Of a stretch of 64,000 nt of DNA, positions 55,414 to 64,000 are shown in pieces; the stretch's first letter is position 1; each line of letters opens with the position of its first letter. The stretch spans positions 1 through 64,000 of the forward strand of contig NZ_BCPT01000010.1 in NCBI RefSeq assembly GCF_001544095.1, in the 5' to 3' direction. Below the pieces are notes generated by a model. It was not told where the DNA came from. It ran no database searches and worked only from the letters and a program-made list of their open reading frames with translations. This stretch comes from Enterococcus casseliflavus NBRC 100478. Its GTDB lineage: Bacteria > Bacillota > Bacilli > Lactobacillales > Enterococcaceae. The translations under genes and the position numbers were made by a program.

Positions 55414-57294
55414 TCACGCCACTTCTTCTGAAAATTGACTGTTATACAGGTCTGCATAGAAACCGTTTTGTGCCATCAATTCCTCATGATTTCCAGTCTC
55501 AACAATGGACCCGTGATTCATCACGATAATATTGTCAGCATCACGAATCGTAGAGAGACGGTGAGCAACCACAAAGCTGGTCCGATTTTCTAACAAACGA
55601 CCCATTGCTTTTTGGATCAAGATTTCCGTCCGCGTATCGACACTAGAAGTTGCTTCATCCAAAATCAAAACGTCGGGATCCGCTAAGAAGGCGCGGGCGA
55701 TCGTGATCAGCTGACGTTGACCTTGGGAGATGTTGCTGGCTTCTTCATTCAAGACCGTATCATAGCCTTCTGGCAATTTGCGAACAAAATCATCCACATG
55801 GGCAGCTTTCGCCGCAGCGATCACTTGCTCTTTGGTCGCTTTTTCATTTCCATAATGAATGTTGTCATAGATGGAACCAGTAAACAACCACGTATCTTGC
55901 AGCACCATCGAGATATTACTACGCAACTCATCACGAGTCAAGTCTCGGGTATCTTTGCCATCGTAACGAATGCTACCGCCAGAAACATCATAAAAACGTT
56001 CCAAGAGATTGATCAGCGTGGTTTTCCCAGCGCCGGTAGGTCCTACGATAGCCACCATCTCACCAGCTTTGACATCCAGATTAAAATCGGTCATCAATAA
56101 TTTGTCTGGGGCATAACCAAATTGAACATGATCGAAACGAACTTTGTATTCACTGTCTTCCACTGGCAATCCAGAAGGCTCATCAGTCATTTCTTCTTCA
56201 TCCAAGACTTCAAAGACCCGTTCGGCAGATGCAACGGTTGATTGGATGGTGTTTAGCAAGCTAGCGATTTGAGTGATCGGTTGAGAGAATTGATTGGTGT
56301 ATTGCAAGAATGCTTGCACATCCCCTAACGTCATGTTCCCATTCGCCACTTTGATCCCACCAAGGACAGCCACGAAGACATAGCCTAAGTTTTTAATGAA
56401 GTTCATCAAGGGCATAATGATCGCTGATATAAATTGGGCTTTCCAACCAGCGGAATACAGACGGTCATTTTCTTCTTCAAAAACGACTTGATCGGCGGCT
56501 TCATGGTTGAAGGTTTTGACAACGGTATGACCGCCGTAAGTTTCTTCGACTTGGTCATTGAGCAATCCTAAACTTTTTTGTTGTGCCGCAAAGAATTTTT
56601 GCGATTTTGGTGCGACGATCATCACGACGATCAAGCTTAAAGGAACCGTTGCTAAAGCAACCAAAGTCAGTTGCCAACTGATCGTCAGCATCATCCACAA
56701 AACCCCGATAAAGGTCACGACACTCGTAATAAATTGGGTCAAGTTTTGTTGCAGGGTACTTGCAATATTATCCATATCATTGATCGCCCGTGACATGATA
56801 TCCCCATTTGAGTGAGTATCATAGTAAGAGATCGGCAAGCGGTTCATTTTTTCATCTAAGTCACGACGCAGCTCATAAACCGTCCGTTGCGAGACACGGG
56901 TCATAATAAACTGTTGTAGAAAGTTGAAGACGGCTGAAATCACATACATGCCGATCGCGATCAAAATGATTTGACCAACTTTCTCAAAATCGATAGGAAA
57001 TTCTGTTACCTGTTGGCCGGCTTGCATCTGCTGCGCACCGATCATGACACCTTTAAAAATTTCAGTGGTCGCTTCCCCTAAAATTTTCGGTGTTTGTATT
57101 TGGAAGATCACGGCTGCGATCGCTAAAACGAAGACGGCGATGATAGCGATGGAGCGTTTCGACATGTACCCGAAAAGCCGTTTGACCGTCCCCCAAAAGT
57201 TTTTTGGTTTTGGTCCTTTGGCACCGATGTTACGGCCTGGACCGCCGCCCATTGGTCCGCCACGGTGTTGTGTTGTTGTTTTCTTTTCACTCAT
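55414..57294 (-). CDS. ABC exporter subunit with intact ATPase site
   Basis: A 626-residue half of a heterodimeric multidrug-type exporter (enterococcal EfrAB/EfrCD class). A Gly/Pro-rich head (GGPMGGGPG) is followed by six transmembrane helices (about residues 45-345). The ATPase domain has Walker A GPTGAGKTT, signature NISQGQRQL, Walker B VLILDEATSSVD with the catalytic Glu, and switch AHRLST. It overlaps its partner gene by 4 bp (ATGA). Substrates are unknown; drugs or lipids are usual for the family. Confidence 0.92.
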   Translation of the reverse strand: MSEKKTTTQHRGGPMGGGPGRNIGAKGPKPKNFWGTVKRLFGYMSKRSIAIIAVFVLAIAAVIFQIQTPKILGEATTEIFKGVMIGAQQMQAGQQVTEFPIDFEKVGQIILIAIGMYVISAVFNFLQQFIMTRVSQRTVYELRRDLDEKMNRLPISYYDTHSNGDIMSRAINDMDNIASTLQQNLTQFITSVVTFIGVLWMMLTISWQLTLVALATVPLSLIVVMIVAPKSQKFFAAQQKSLGLLNDQVEETYGGHTVVKTFNHEAADQVVFEEENDRLYSAGWKAQFISAIIMPLMNFIKNLGYVFVAVLGGIKVANGNMTLGDVQAFLQYTNQFSQPITQIASLLNTIQSTVASAERVFEVLDEEEMTDEPSGLPVEDSEYKVRFDHVQFGYAPDKLLMTDFNLDVKAGEMVAIVGPTGAGKTTLINLLERFYDVSGGSIRYDGKDTRDLTRDELRSNISMVLQDTWLFTGSIYDNIHYGNEKATKEQVIAAAKAAHVDDFVRKLPEGYDTVLNEEASNISQGQRQLITIARAFLADPDVLILDEATSSVDTRTEILIQKAMGRLLENRTSFVVAHRLSTIRDADNIIVMNHGSIVETGNHEELMAQNGFYADLYNSQFSEEVA

Positions 57295-59018
57295 GCAAGA
57301 TCCTCCTCTCTCAATTGTGAAGAAACGATTTCTTGGTAGGTTTCATTGTCTGCCATTAATGATTCATGGGTCCCTTTTCCTACGAGTTTTCCTTCATCCA
57401 ATACTAAGATCGTATCGGCATCCATGACGGTGCTGACCCGTTGGGCAACCACGACCATAATGCTGTCTTGCATGTCGCGTTTCAGCGCTGCTCGTAAGTT
57501 GGCATCGGTTTTGAAGTCCAGTGCGGAGAAGGAATCATCAAAGACATAGACATCTGCTTGTTTCACTAACGCACGAGCGATCGCTAAACGTTGACGTTGT
57601 CCACCAGAGAAGTTGCCGCCGCCTTGTTCTACACGGCTATCTAAGCCATCTGCCAGTTCGGAGACAAAATCTTTGGCTTGGGCGATCTCTAAGGCTTGCC
57701 AGATTTCTTCATCTGATGCATCGGGTTTTCCGTATTTCATATTTTCACGAATGGTACCAGAAAACAGTACCGCTTTTTGCGGAACAAAGCCCACGACTTC
57801 TCGTAGATTGTGCTGGGTGACTTCTGCAATATTGACCCCGTTGATTTTGATTGCACCAGACTCCACATCGTACAAACGAGGCAAGAGATTGACTAAGGTC
57901 GTTTTCCCTGAGCCCGTCCCACCGATGATGGCAACAAAATCACCAGATTTTGCTTGAAAATCGATATCTTCCAACGCCAATTTCTCAGCGCCTTGGTAGC
58001 GATACGCCACATGGTCAAAGGCCAAGGTTGCTTGGTCCCCTTGTAAGCTCAATGTCGCTGGTGTTTTTGGATCGAGAATTTCATCTTCTTCATTTAAGAC
58101 TTCGTTGATCCGATCAGCTGATGCTTGGGCTCTTGGCACCATCACGAAGATCATGGACAGCATCATAAAGCTGATCAAAATTTGCATTGCATAGGTCATA
58201 AACGCAATCAAGTTTCCGACTTCTAAGGTCATTTCGGCAATATAATGACCCCCAAACCATGTGATGGCAATGTTCGTCCCACTCATGATCAACGTCATCA
58301 ATGGCATCATCAATGCCACGATGGTGTTTACTTTAATCGCGGTGTGGGTGTAATCTTTGTTGGCTTCATCAAAGCGATTCGCTTCATAATCCGTCTTGTC
58401 AAATGCCCGAATAACGCGGACCCCCGTCAAGCCTTCACGAAAGACTAAGTTCAAACGGTCGGTTTTCTTTTGCATACTTTTGAATAAAGGAACGGCAAAA
58501 TACATAATACCGCCGACCAATACTAGCATGATAGGAATAACGACTAAAAAGATTCTTGTTAATTGGGCATCTTTTTGATAGGCCAAGAAACTCGCCCCAA
58601 TCAGTGTGATCGGTGCATTGATCATCATACGTAAAAACATTTGCGTCACCATTTGAATTTGGTTGACGTCGTTGGTGGTTCTTGTAATCAATGATGCGGT
58701 CCCGAATTTATCAAAAGATCGAGAAGAAAAATTCTCAACTTTTTGGTAAATGTCCGAACGTAGTTTTTGTCCTAATTTTTGTGATTCTCTTGTTGCGAAA
58801 TACGTATTTCCTAAAGCGGCGATGATACTGATCAATGAAAAGCCGATCATGTAAAAGCCGGTTTTCCAAATGTAATCAATGTCGCCTGTCGCCACCCCAT
58901 TGTTGATAATATTGGAAGTCAATGTCGGTAGATACAAATCAGAAACGACTTGGATCACCATAAACACCACTGCCATGATTATGGAAATGACGGATACGCG
59001 TTTTATCAGCTTAATCAT
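57291..59018 (-). CDS. ABC exporter subunit with degenerate ATPase site
   Basis: A 575-residue partner of the exporter. Six transmembrane helices (about 10-310) precede an ATPase domain with Walker A GGTGSGKTT and signature FSGGQRQR. The Walker B region reads VYVFDDSFSALD, with Asp in place of the catalytic Glu, and the switch region reads AQRVST, with Gln in place of His. Both changes mark the non-hydrolysing site of heterodimeric exporters. It overlaps the TetR gene by 8 bp. Confidence 0.92.
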   Translation of the reverse strand: MIKLIKRVSVISIIMAVVFMVIQVVSDLYLPTLTSNIINNGVATGDIDYIWKTGFYMIGFSLISIIAALGNTYFATRESQKLGQKLRSDIYQKVENFSSRSFDKFGTASLITRTTNDVNQIQMVTQMFLRMMINAPITLIGASFLAYQKDAQLTRIFLVVIPIMLVLVGGIMYFAVPLFKSMQKKTDRLNLVFREGLTGVRVIRAFDKTDYEANRFDEANKDYTHTAIKVNTIVALMMPLMTLIMSGTNIAITWFGGHYIAEMTLEVGNLIAFMTYAMQILISFMMLSMIFVMVPRAQASADRINEVLNEEDEILDPKTPATLSLQGDQATLAFDHVAYRYQGAEKLALEDIDFQAKSGDFVAIIGGTGSGKTTLVNLLPRLYDVESGAIKINGVNIAEVTQHNLREVVGFVPQKAVLFSGTIRENMKYGKPDASDEEIWQALEIAQAKDFVSELADGLDSRVEQGGGNFSGGQRQRLAIARALVKQADVYVFDDSFSALDFKTDANLRAALKRDMQDSIMVVVAQRVSTVMDADTILVLDEGKLVGKGTHESLMADNETYQEIVSSQLREEDLA

Positions 59019-59679
59019 AGGTTTCCCCTCTTTCTTTTTTTGCGCCCTCTCTTAACCAGCGGACTTTACTGTTGAAATCAGCGATCGCTTCGGCAGGATC
59101 ATAGTCTGGATCAAACGCTGATTGGCGATAGGCTTCGGCAATCGTCGAAAAGACGGTATGCATCAGCAGCTGGATCAGCATTTTCAACTCATGGTCGTCT
59201 TTGACTTTCAATAAATCTTTGTCGACCTCTGACAAAAAGATGGCTTGCTGCTTCTGCCGATCGGCTTTGTTTTCTTGATGCATCTTGTGCTGCATCTCTG
59301 GCACGACTTTATGGAAGGAACGATAATCCATACTCATAAATAAATTGCGGTAAAAGTTTGCGTTTTTGCCTTTGAAAACCTCGGCGATCATCCGTGAAAA
59401 GTACCATTCGAACCCCGCAAACAGATCCCCGTTTTCATGTTGGATCGATTTCAGCAGATCTCGCTGACTATTTTTTTTCAACGTATGGAAATAATAGTAA
59501 TAAAGATCTTCTTTGTTTTCGAAGTATTGGTAAAAACTCCCGCGAGGAATCTCGGCATCTTTGATGATGTTGGCGATTGAGGCGTCTTTCAGCGGCAGTC
59601 TTGAGAATTCTTTTTTCGCCGCATTTAAGATGCGCTTTTGTTTTTCTGGCGGCAAGTGAAAAAATGTATCGGTCGGCAT
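59011..59679 (-). CDS. TetR-family repressor of the ABC exporter
   Basis: A 222-residue regulator with an N-terminal helix-turn-helix (residues 8-55, KQKRILNAAKKEFSRLP and IPRGSFYQYFENKEDLYYYYF) and a helical ligand-binding domain. It is first in the operon with the two exporter genes and has two palindromes at its promoter, so it should repress the whole operon until a ligand, perhaps an exported compound, binds. AAGGAG nine bases upstream sets the start at 59679. Confidence 0.9.
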   Translation of the reverse strand: MPTDTFFHLPPEKQKRILNAAKKEFSRLPLKDASIANIIKDAEIPRGSFYQYFENKEDLYYYYFHTLKKNSQRDLLKSIQHENGDLFAGFEWYFSRMIAEVFKGKNANFYRNLFMSMDYRSFHKVVPEMQHKMHQENKADRQKQQAIFLSEVDKDLLKVKDDHELKMLIQLLMHTVFSTIAEAYRQSAFDPDYDPAEAIADFNSKVRWLREGAKKERGETYD

Positions 59680-59724
59680 CACAAGCAACTCCTTTCTAAT
59701 TTAAAATAAATCACAGCTCTCGAT

Positions 59725-59780
59725 ATGACACGTTGTCATATGACACTGTGTCATTATACACCCCTCACCAGAGAATGCAA
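59725..59780 (-). promoter_or_regulatory. Promoter and two abutting operators of the TetR-ABC operon
   Basis: Two 15-bp palindromes touch each other: ATGACACGTTGTCAT (59725-59739) and ATGACACTGTGTCAT (59740-59754); the second is perfect. On the minus strand the -10 TATAAT (59753-59758) and -35 TTGCAT (59775-59780) are 16 bp apart, so the palindromes cover the -10 edge and start site. Confidence 0.8.
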
Positions 59781-59878
59781 GAATTTAAATTTGACTTTTT
59801 TATGAAGGAATCGATTCTGGTCTTTTTATAAAGGGCGTTATTTGAAAAGAAATAACCAATGAAATTTCTGAAAACAAA

Positions 59879-59912
59879 AAACCTTCGTTTCCCTGATGGA
59901 AAACGAAGGTTG
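59879..59912 (-). terminator. Terminator of the surface protein gene
   Basis: Arms AACCTTCGTTT and AAACGAAGGTT form a hairpin. On the minus strand it ends in TTTTTTG, after the surface protein stop. Confidence 0.85.
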
Positions 59913-59945
59913 CTATTTTTTCATTCTGACGATTATAAATAACAA

Positions 59946-60977
59946 TCATTTTTTCTTGCGGCGCCATAGAATCAAGAAAACAATCAGCAGCAGGATAACA
60001 CCTGCGATCAGTAAGGTATAGCTTGGCGCTTCATTGGTTTTAGGTAATGTTTTTTCACCATCGGCAGTAGCGTTGGCCTCTTTCGAAGAAGTCGTTGTCG
60101 CTGTTTCTTGAGCACTCGTCGATGTTGCGGTCGCTTCTTCAGTCGTACTCGTTTGCGTGCCTGTAGGCAGATACATGGAATCATTTGCCGCTTGAATGAT
60201 ATAAGAGATCCGTCCTGGGACAAAGGCACCTGGATCGACTTGCATCTCTTGTTCCATCTGATTTAAATTGGTCAAAATTGAGATCATCCATTCGTTGGAA
60301 ACGGCTTGATTCAAATGTAAAAAGACTCCGTCTGCTGGATAGACGACCCGTAAATATTCCTGCAGCTGATCCACAACAGGAATCAAGTCAGCAAAACTGG
60401 CGTAGCTATTTGCATCAAAAGCCAATTGCGGCTCAATGGCTTCCCAGGATAACGTCTGATCGACAAACAAGGCACCGATGATTTTTGCTAAGTAAGCAAT
60501 ATCAAAGCCCATCGCATCACTGGAATAACGTAGCGCCAGACGATTGCCATTGGTCAATTCTTCATCTGTCAACTGGTCCAACTGTTCTTGGGTAAATGCG
60601 GTCACACTTCCTTCAGTGATTCCTTGGGTTAAGGCGCTACGCAGCGAACTAGGTTCATCGGCTAACGTGTTGATCTCACTGACATCTTGCGTCCCCGTCT
60701 CTGCTTGGATCGAGGCAATAACAGCTTCGGAATCGACTGGTTCTTGATTCTCGGTAGTCGTAGTTTCTGAAGCAGCGGATTGATCCGTCTCTTGATTTTC
60801 TACTGTACTTTCTTGGACAGCAGCTTGTGTCTGATCCGTTCCTGATTGCTCCTCTGATGAAAGCGTCTCGCTAACGGTAGCCTGATTGCCACTTTCACTC
60901 GTAGCTGTTTCATCTGCATGAACCATCAGTGGTGAAAAAGCTAGCGTCATTAGTCCGAACCAAATTATTTTTTTCAT
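59946..60977 (-). CDS. Sortase-anchored surface protein of unknown function
   Basis: A 343-residue wall protein. The signal peptide (residues 1-21, ending MVHA) is followed by a Ser/Thr/Glu/Gln-rich region (22-110), a folded domain of about 170 residues (starting near SSLRSAL) without a recognised family, and a second Thr-rich spacer. The sorting signal is LPKTN, then a hydrophobic helix and RRKKK. Asn at the fifth place is a known variant of LPXTG. The ATG at 60977 has better spacing after GAGGAGG than one two codons earlier. It is monocistronic. Confidence 0.85.
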   Translation of the reverse strand: MKKIIWFGLMTLAFSPLMVHADETATSESGNQATVSETLSSEEQSGTDQTQAAVQESTVENQETDQSAASETTTTENQEPVDSEAVIASIQAETGTQDVSEINTLADEPSSLRSALTQGITEGSVTAFTQEQLDQLTDEELTNGNRLALRYSSDAMGFDIAYLAKIIGALFVDQTLSWEAIEPQLAFDANSYASFADLIPVVDQLQEYLRVVYPADGVFLHLNQAVSNEWMISILTNLNQMEQEMQVDPGAFVPGRISYIIQAANDSMYLPTGTQTSTTEEATATSTSAQETATTTSSKEANATADGEKTLPKTNEAPSYTLLIAGVILLLIVFLILWRRKKK

Positions 60978-61067
60978 CCTCATTGCCTCCTCGAATGGGA
61001 TCACTCCCTTTGTAACGAAACTGTAACATAAAGGAAAATTTTTCGCAATCTATTTAGTAACTTCTTA

Positions 61068-61100
61068 AAAAACCTCTATCTTTATCCGATAGAGGTTTTA
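61068..61100 (-). terminator. Terminator of murP
   Basis: Arms AAAACCTCTATC and GATAGAGGTTTT form a hairpin followed by a T run on the minus strand, just after the murP stop. Confidence 0.88.
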
Positions 61101-61103
61101 ACA

Positions 61104-63116
61104 TTATTTTATCGTTGCCACATGCATGACGGCTTGACCCGCTTTTGTTTCTGTTCCTGGTAACCCTTCGACATTGGCTACTTGCTCCATATTGGTGATG
61201 ATCACGAGCATCTCAGAAGCTTTGCCTTTAGCCGTCAACTGCGCCAAATCGACTTGGGCAACTTGGGTAGCTGGTGTCACGGCTTGGCCTTCCTCCACCA
61301 GGATCTCAAAAGGTGCTCCTTGCAATTCGACGGTGTCAACACCCATGTGCAGCAGAATCTCTAGCCCGCTGGCAGTCTTGATTCCCAATGCATGTTTCGT
61401 GGGAAAAATCGTCGTGACGGTTCCTGCTGCTGGTGCAAAGATCGCACCATTGTCTGGCAAGACGAAATACCCGTCGCCCATCATTTTTTGCGAAAATACC
61501 GGATCACTTGATGCACTGATCGCTTTTGTCGTGCCTGTGGCTACTGCGTATAAAGGGGTATCGATCGGTTCTTTTGATGGAGTTGCTGTCGTTTCCTTTG
61601 CAGCCGTTTCTCTCGTTTGTTTTGGTTGCGGTTGCACAGTAACGGTTGCAGCTGGTTTTGCTTCTTCTGCCTCGCTTTCTTTGAATGCTTCTAAGCGATC
61701 TTTCGGAATCCCAAAGAAGTAGGTGGCAACGAAGCCGCCAGCATAGCCTGCTAACAAGCCGAAAATATAGCCCATCCAACGGCCGTTGGCAATCAAGGGG
61801 ATCAAAGCTAGCCCTGATGGTCCAATCGCCGTTGCGCCGATATTTGTCAAAGCGCCAATGACCGCACCACCGATCCCACCACCAATACAAGCAGTGATAA
61901 ATGGTCGACCTAATGGCAACGTCACTCCATAGATCAATGGTTCGCCGATGCCTAAGATCCCAACTGGCAATGCACCTTTGATCATTTCAGAAAGCTCTTT
62001 GTCTTTACGTAGTCGTACCCATAAGGCTAAAGCTGCACCGACTTGACCAGCACCAGCCATGGCTAAGATCGGTAATAATTGCGTGCTGCCTGTTGCTTCG
62101 ATCATTTGAATGTGGATCGGGGTCAAAATTTGATGCAAACCAAACATGACCATTGGTAGGAAGGCCGCCCCTAAGACAAACCCGGAGAAAGCACCGCCCA
62201 CGTTCAAGACCCAAGTGATCGAACCGACTAAGCTGTCAGAGATCAGACCTGCCAATGGCATGATCAAGAAAATCTCCGTCAAACCGATGATCAGCAAACA
62301 CAACGTCGGGGTCACGATAATATCGATTGCTTCAGGAATCACTCGATGCAGCACTGCCTCTAATTTCGCCAAAAGCCATACAGCGAAGATCACACCGATG
62401 ATCCCTCCTTGGTTGGCAGCTAAAGCTTCGCCAGTGAACAAGTTTTGGATCGGGGCTTCTGGGTTCATACCTGTCAGCAAGATGATCGAACCGATCACGC
62501 CACCAAGGGTTGGATTGGCTTTAAAGACCTGCGCTGCATTGACCCCAGTAAAGATCGCTAAATAGGTGAACATCCCATTTCTGAGGACGTTTAAAATCAT
62601 GACATAATAATTCCAAGTATCTCCATCTAATCGGCCAGCCGTGATCATATTGGTCAGGACAGAAGCGATCCCTGCGACGAGTCCTGCACCAACGAAGGCT
62701 GGAATCATTGGAACAAAGATATTAGAAATATCTTTCAGCAGCGACTTTAATGGTGATGATTTTTGTTTGGCTTTTTGGGCTGCTTTCATCTCTGCCGTTT
62801 TTTCTGATAACGCCTCTTTGCCTGATTTTTGCTGTGGGATCTCTTGCCCTAAATCAACACCAGCTTTTGCCACCATTGCATTGGCTACTTTGTTGACTTT
62901 CCCTGGTCCGATAATGACTTGCAGCTGCTCATCATTGACCACACCCATCACACCGGGAATCTCTTTTAACCCTTGTTGATCGACCTTGTCGTGGTCGCGG
63001 ACGGTCATTCGTACGCGAGTCATACAGTGATTGACTGTTTCTACGTTGTCCATTCCGCCGGCTTCTTGAAAAATCTTCTCCGCTAACTCTTCTACCGTCA
63101 GTGTTTCTTTTGCCAT
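61104..63116 (-). CDS. murP: PTS N-acetylmuramic acid transporter, IIB-IIC-IIA fusion
   Basis: A 670-residue phosphotransferase protein. The IIB domain (residues 1-80) has the phosphocysteine in VNHCMTRVRM (Cys31). A linker leads to the IIC channel (about 130-490). After a Thr/Pro linker, the glucose-type IIA domain (about 530-670) has the phosphohistidine in LLHMGVDTVEL. It imports N-acetylmuramic acid as its 6-phosphate, the substrate of MurQ encoded just upstream. The murQ stop and murP start overlap by one base (TAATG). E. coli MurP lacks the IIA part. Confidence 0.88.
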   Translation of the reverse strand: MAKETLTVEELAEKIFQEAGGMDNVETVNHCMTRVRMTVRDHDKVDQQGLKEIPGVMGVVNDEQLQVIIGPGKVNKVANAMVAKAGVDLGQEIPQQKSGKEALSEKTAEMKAAQKAKQKSSPLKSLLKDISNIFVPMIPAFVGAGLVAGIASVLTNMITAGRLDGDTWNYYVMILNVLRNGMFTYLAIFTGVNAAQVFKANPTLGGVIGSIILLTGMNPEAPIQNLFTGEALAANQGGIIGVIFAVWLLAKLEAVLHRVIPEAIDIIVTPTLCLLIIGLTEIFLIMPLAGLISDSLVGSITWVLNVGGAFSGFVLGAAFLPMVMFGLHQILTPIHIQMIEATGSTQLLPILAMAGAGQVGAALALWVRLRKDKELSEMIKGALPVGILGIGEPLIYGVTLPLGRPFITACIGGGIGGAVIGALTNIGATAIGPSGLALIPLIANGRWMGYIFGLLAGYAGGFVATYFFGIPKDRLEAFKESEAEEAKPAATVTVQPQPKQTRETAAKETTATPSKEPIDTPLYAVATGTTKAISASSDPVFSQKMMGDGYFVLPDNGAIFAPAAGTVTTIFPTKHALGIKTASGLEILLHMGVDTVELQGAPFEILVEEGQAVTPATQVAQVDLAQLTAKGKASEMLVIITNMEQVANVEGLPGTETKAGQAVMHVATIK

Positions 63117-64000
63117 TACTTTTCTCCTCCTAACGCCGTTTTGACAAACCCTTGTGCCGTGGCAAGTTTTGCTTGTGCTTCGTCTTTCGTACTATCAGTC
63201 AACAGCATCACGATCGCCAATTTGACATTCTGATCTGCTTCTTCAAATGCCGCGGCGGCTGTTTCGTAATCAGCTTCAGTCGCCTGCATGATGATCCGTT
63301 TTGAGCGTTCCACCAATTTTTCGTTGGTCGCTTTCACGTCGACCATCAAATTATTGTAGACTTTGCCGATCCCTACCATCGATAACGTCGAAATCATATT
63401 CAAAATCAATTTTTGGGCAGTCCCTGATTTCAAACGAGTCGAACCTGTAAGAAATTCTGGTCCACAATCGACCTCGATTGGAAAGCTGGCATGCTGAGAG
63501 ATCTCCGCATCTTTATTACAAGCGATCGTAGCCGTTGTGGCACCGAGCTCATTGGCATAGTCAAGCGCCCCGATCACGTAAGGGGTTCTGCCACTGGCAG
63601 CGATCCCGATCACCATATCATTTTGGTTCAACTTCAAATCGATAAGGTCTTGTTTGCCTAGCGTTAAGGAGTCTTCTGCTCCTTCGACAGCGACCGTCAT
63701 CGCTTCTTTACCACCGGCGATCAGACCAACCACCATCTCTGGTGATACCCCAAAGGTTGGGACACATTCGGCCGCATCCAAGACGCCTAATCGACCACTC
63801 GTACCAGCGCCAAGATAAATCAAGCGTCCGCCTTTTTTAAAAGCAGCGATAGTTTGTTCAATGACTTTTTCAATACTAGGAATTTCTTTTTCCACCGCAT
63901 AGGCAACTTTTTGATCTTCTTGGTTCATTTTTTGACACGCTTCTAAAATCGTCATTTCATCTAAATTGCTCGTTTCACTATTGCGTCGTTCGGTCGTTAA
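63116..64000 (-). CDS. murQ: N-acetylmuramic acid 6-phosphate etherase (partial)
   Basis: Removes lactate from N-acetylmuramic acid 6-phosphate, giving N-acetylglucosamine 6-phosphate, during cell-wall recycling. The frame stays open to the right edge and reads [21 protein letters not shown] at the edge in part, the typical second to twentieth residues, so only the first few codons lie outside. The SIS fold has [24 protein letters not shown] (catalytic Glu region), [16 protein letters not shown] and [16 protein letters not shown] downstream ATG at 63955 is internal. Confidence 0.95.
   Translation of the reverse strand, partial: LTTERRNSETSNLDEMTILEACQKMNQEDQKVAYAVEKEIPSIEKVIEQTIAAFKKGGRLIYLGAGTSGRLGVLDAAECVPTFGVSPEMVVGLIAGGKEAMTVAVEGAEDSLTLGKQDLIDLKLNQNDMVIGIAASGRTPYVIGALDYANELGATTATIACNKDAEISQHASFPIEVDCGPEFLTGSTRLKSGTAQKLILNMISTLSMVGIGKVYNNLMVDVKATNEKLVERSKRIIMQATEADYETAAAAFEEADQNVKLAIVMLLTDSTKDEAQAKLATAQGFVKTALGGEK

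Overview
The window reads as chromosomal DNA of a low-to-mid GC lactic acid Firmicute, most likely an Enterococcus. I infer the E. casseliflavus/gallinarum group from gene content, without a database search. Evidence for this includes strong AGGAGG ribosome binding sites, T-box and cre elements, phosphoketolase, the Gls24/AmaP alkaline-shock cluster, lactose/galactitol-type PTS proteins, LPXTG-type surface anchoring, and small families typical of Lactobacillales (DUF1033, DUF1831). Every gene that I call looks chromosomal. I see no phage, insertion sequence, CRISPR array, rRNA or tRNA.

Layout. 0-5 kb: HAD phosphatase, proC, GntR regulator and the FtsK/SpoIIIE translocase. 4.9-5.8 kb: a PIN-toxin/AbrB-antitoxin pair. 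5.8-8.6 kb: an amino-acid ABC importer behind a partly duplicated T-box leader. 8.6-10.9 kb: a MetE-like methyltransferase divergent from a LysR regulator. 11-18.4 kb: phosphoketolase and the araR-araB-araD-araA operon, which together form a pentose route to xylulose-5-phosphate and its cleavage. 18.5-21.7 kb: a SHOCT-domain protein, a regulator that appears to start with ATT, and the sugar ABC ATPase MsmK. 22.1-30.8 kb: a monosaccharide ABC importer (chvE-mmsA-mmsB) ending in an orphan PTS IIB, divergent from a sugar-binding lipoprotein, a YesM-type kinase and an AraC-type response regulator that probably sense the same sugar. 30.8-34.7 kb: topoisomerase III, DUF1033, an AAA ATPase and a small membrane protein. 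34.8-40.1 kb: a galactitol-family PTS with a class II aldolase, divergent from a DeoR regulator and a PfkB kinase. 40.2-50.7 kb: mnmA, a C39-like peptidase, the Gls24 cluster, phosphoesterase, aldo/keto reductase, DUF1831 plus cysteine desulfurase, manA, a beta-lactamase-fold hydrolase and a VOC protein. 50.8-55.3 kb: arginine genes argD-argC-argJ-argB under an ARG box. 55.4-59.8 kb: a heterodimeric ABC exporter with a TetR repressor. 59.9-61 kb: a sortase-anchored surface protein. 61.1-64 kb: murP and murQ (cut by the window edge) for N-acetylmuramic acid recovery.

The dominant theme is carbohydrate uptake under catabolite control: cre-like sites lie in or next to the predicted promoters of araR, msmK, chvE and the galactitol-type PTS. 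The most unusual items are the partly duplicated T-box with an ambiguous specifier, the ATT start, the orphan IIB in an ABC operon, and a PTS/aldolase/kinase cluster whose substrate cannot be deduced because no polyol-phosphate dehydrogenase is present. I found no clearly novel defence or mobile system.
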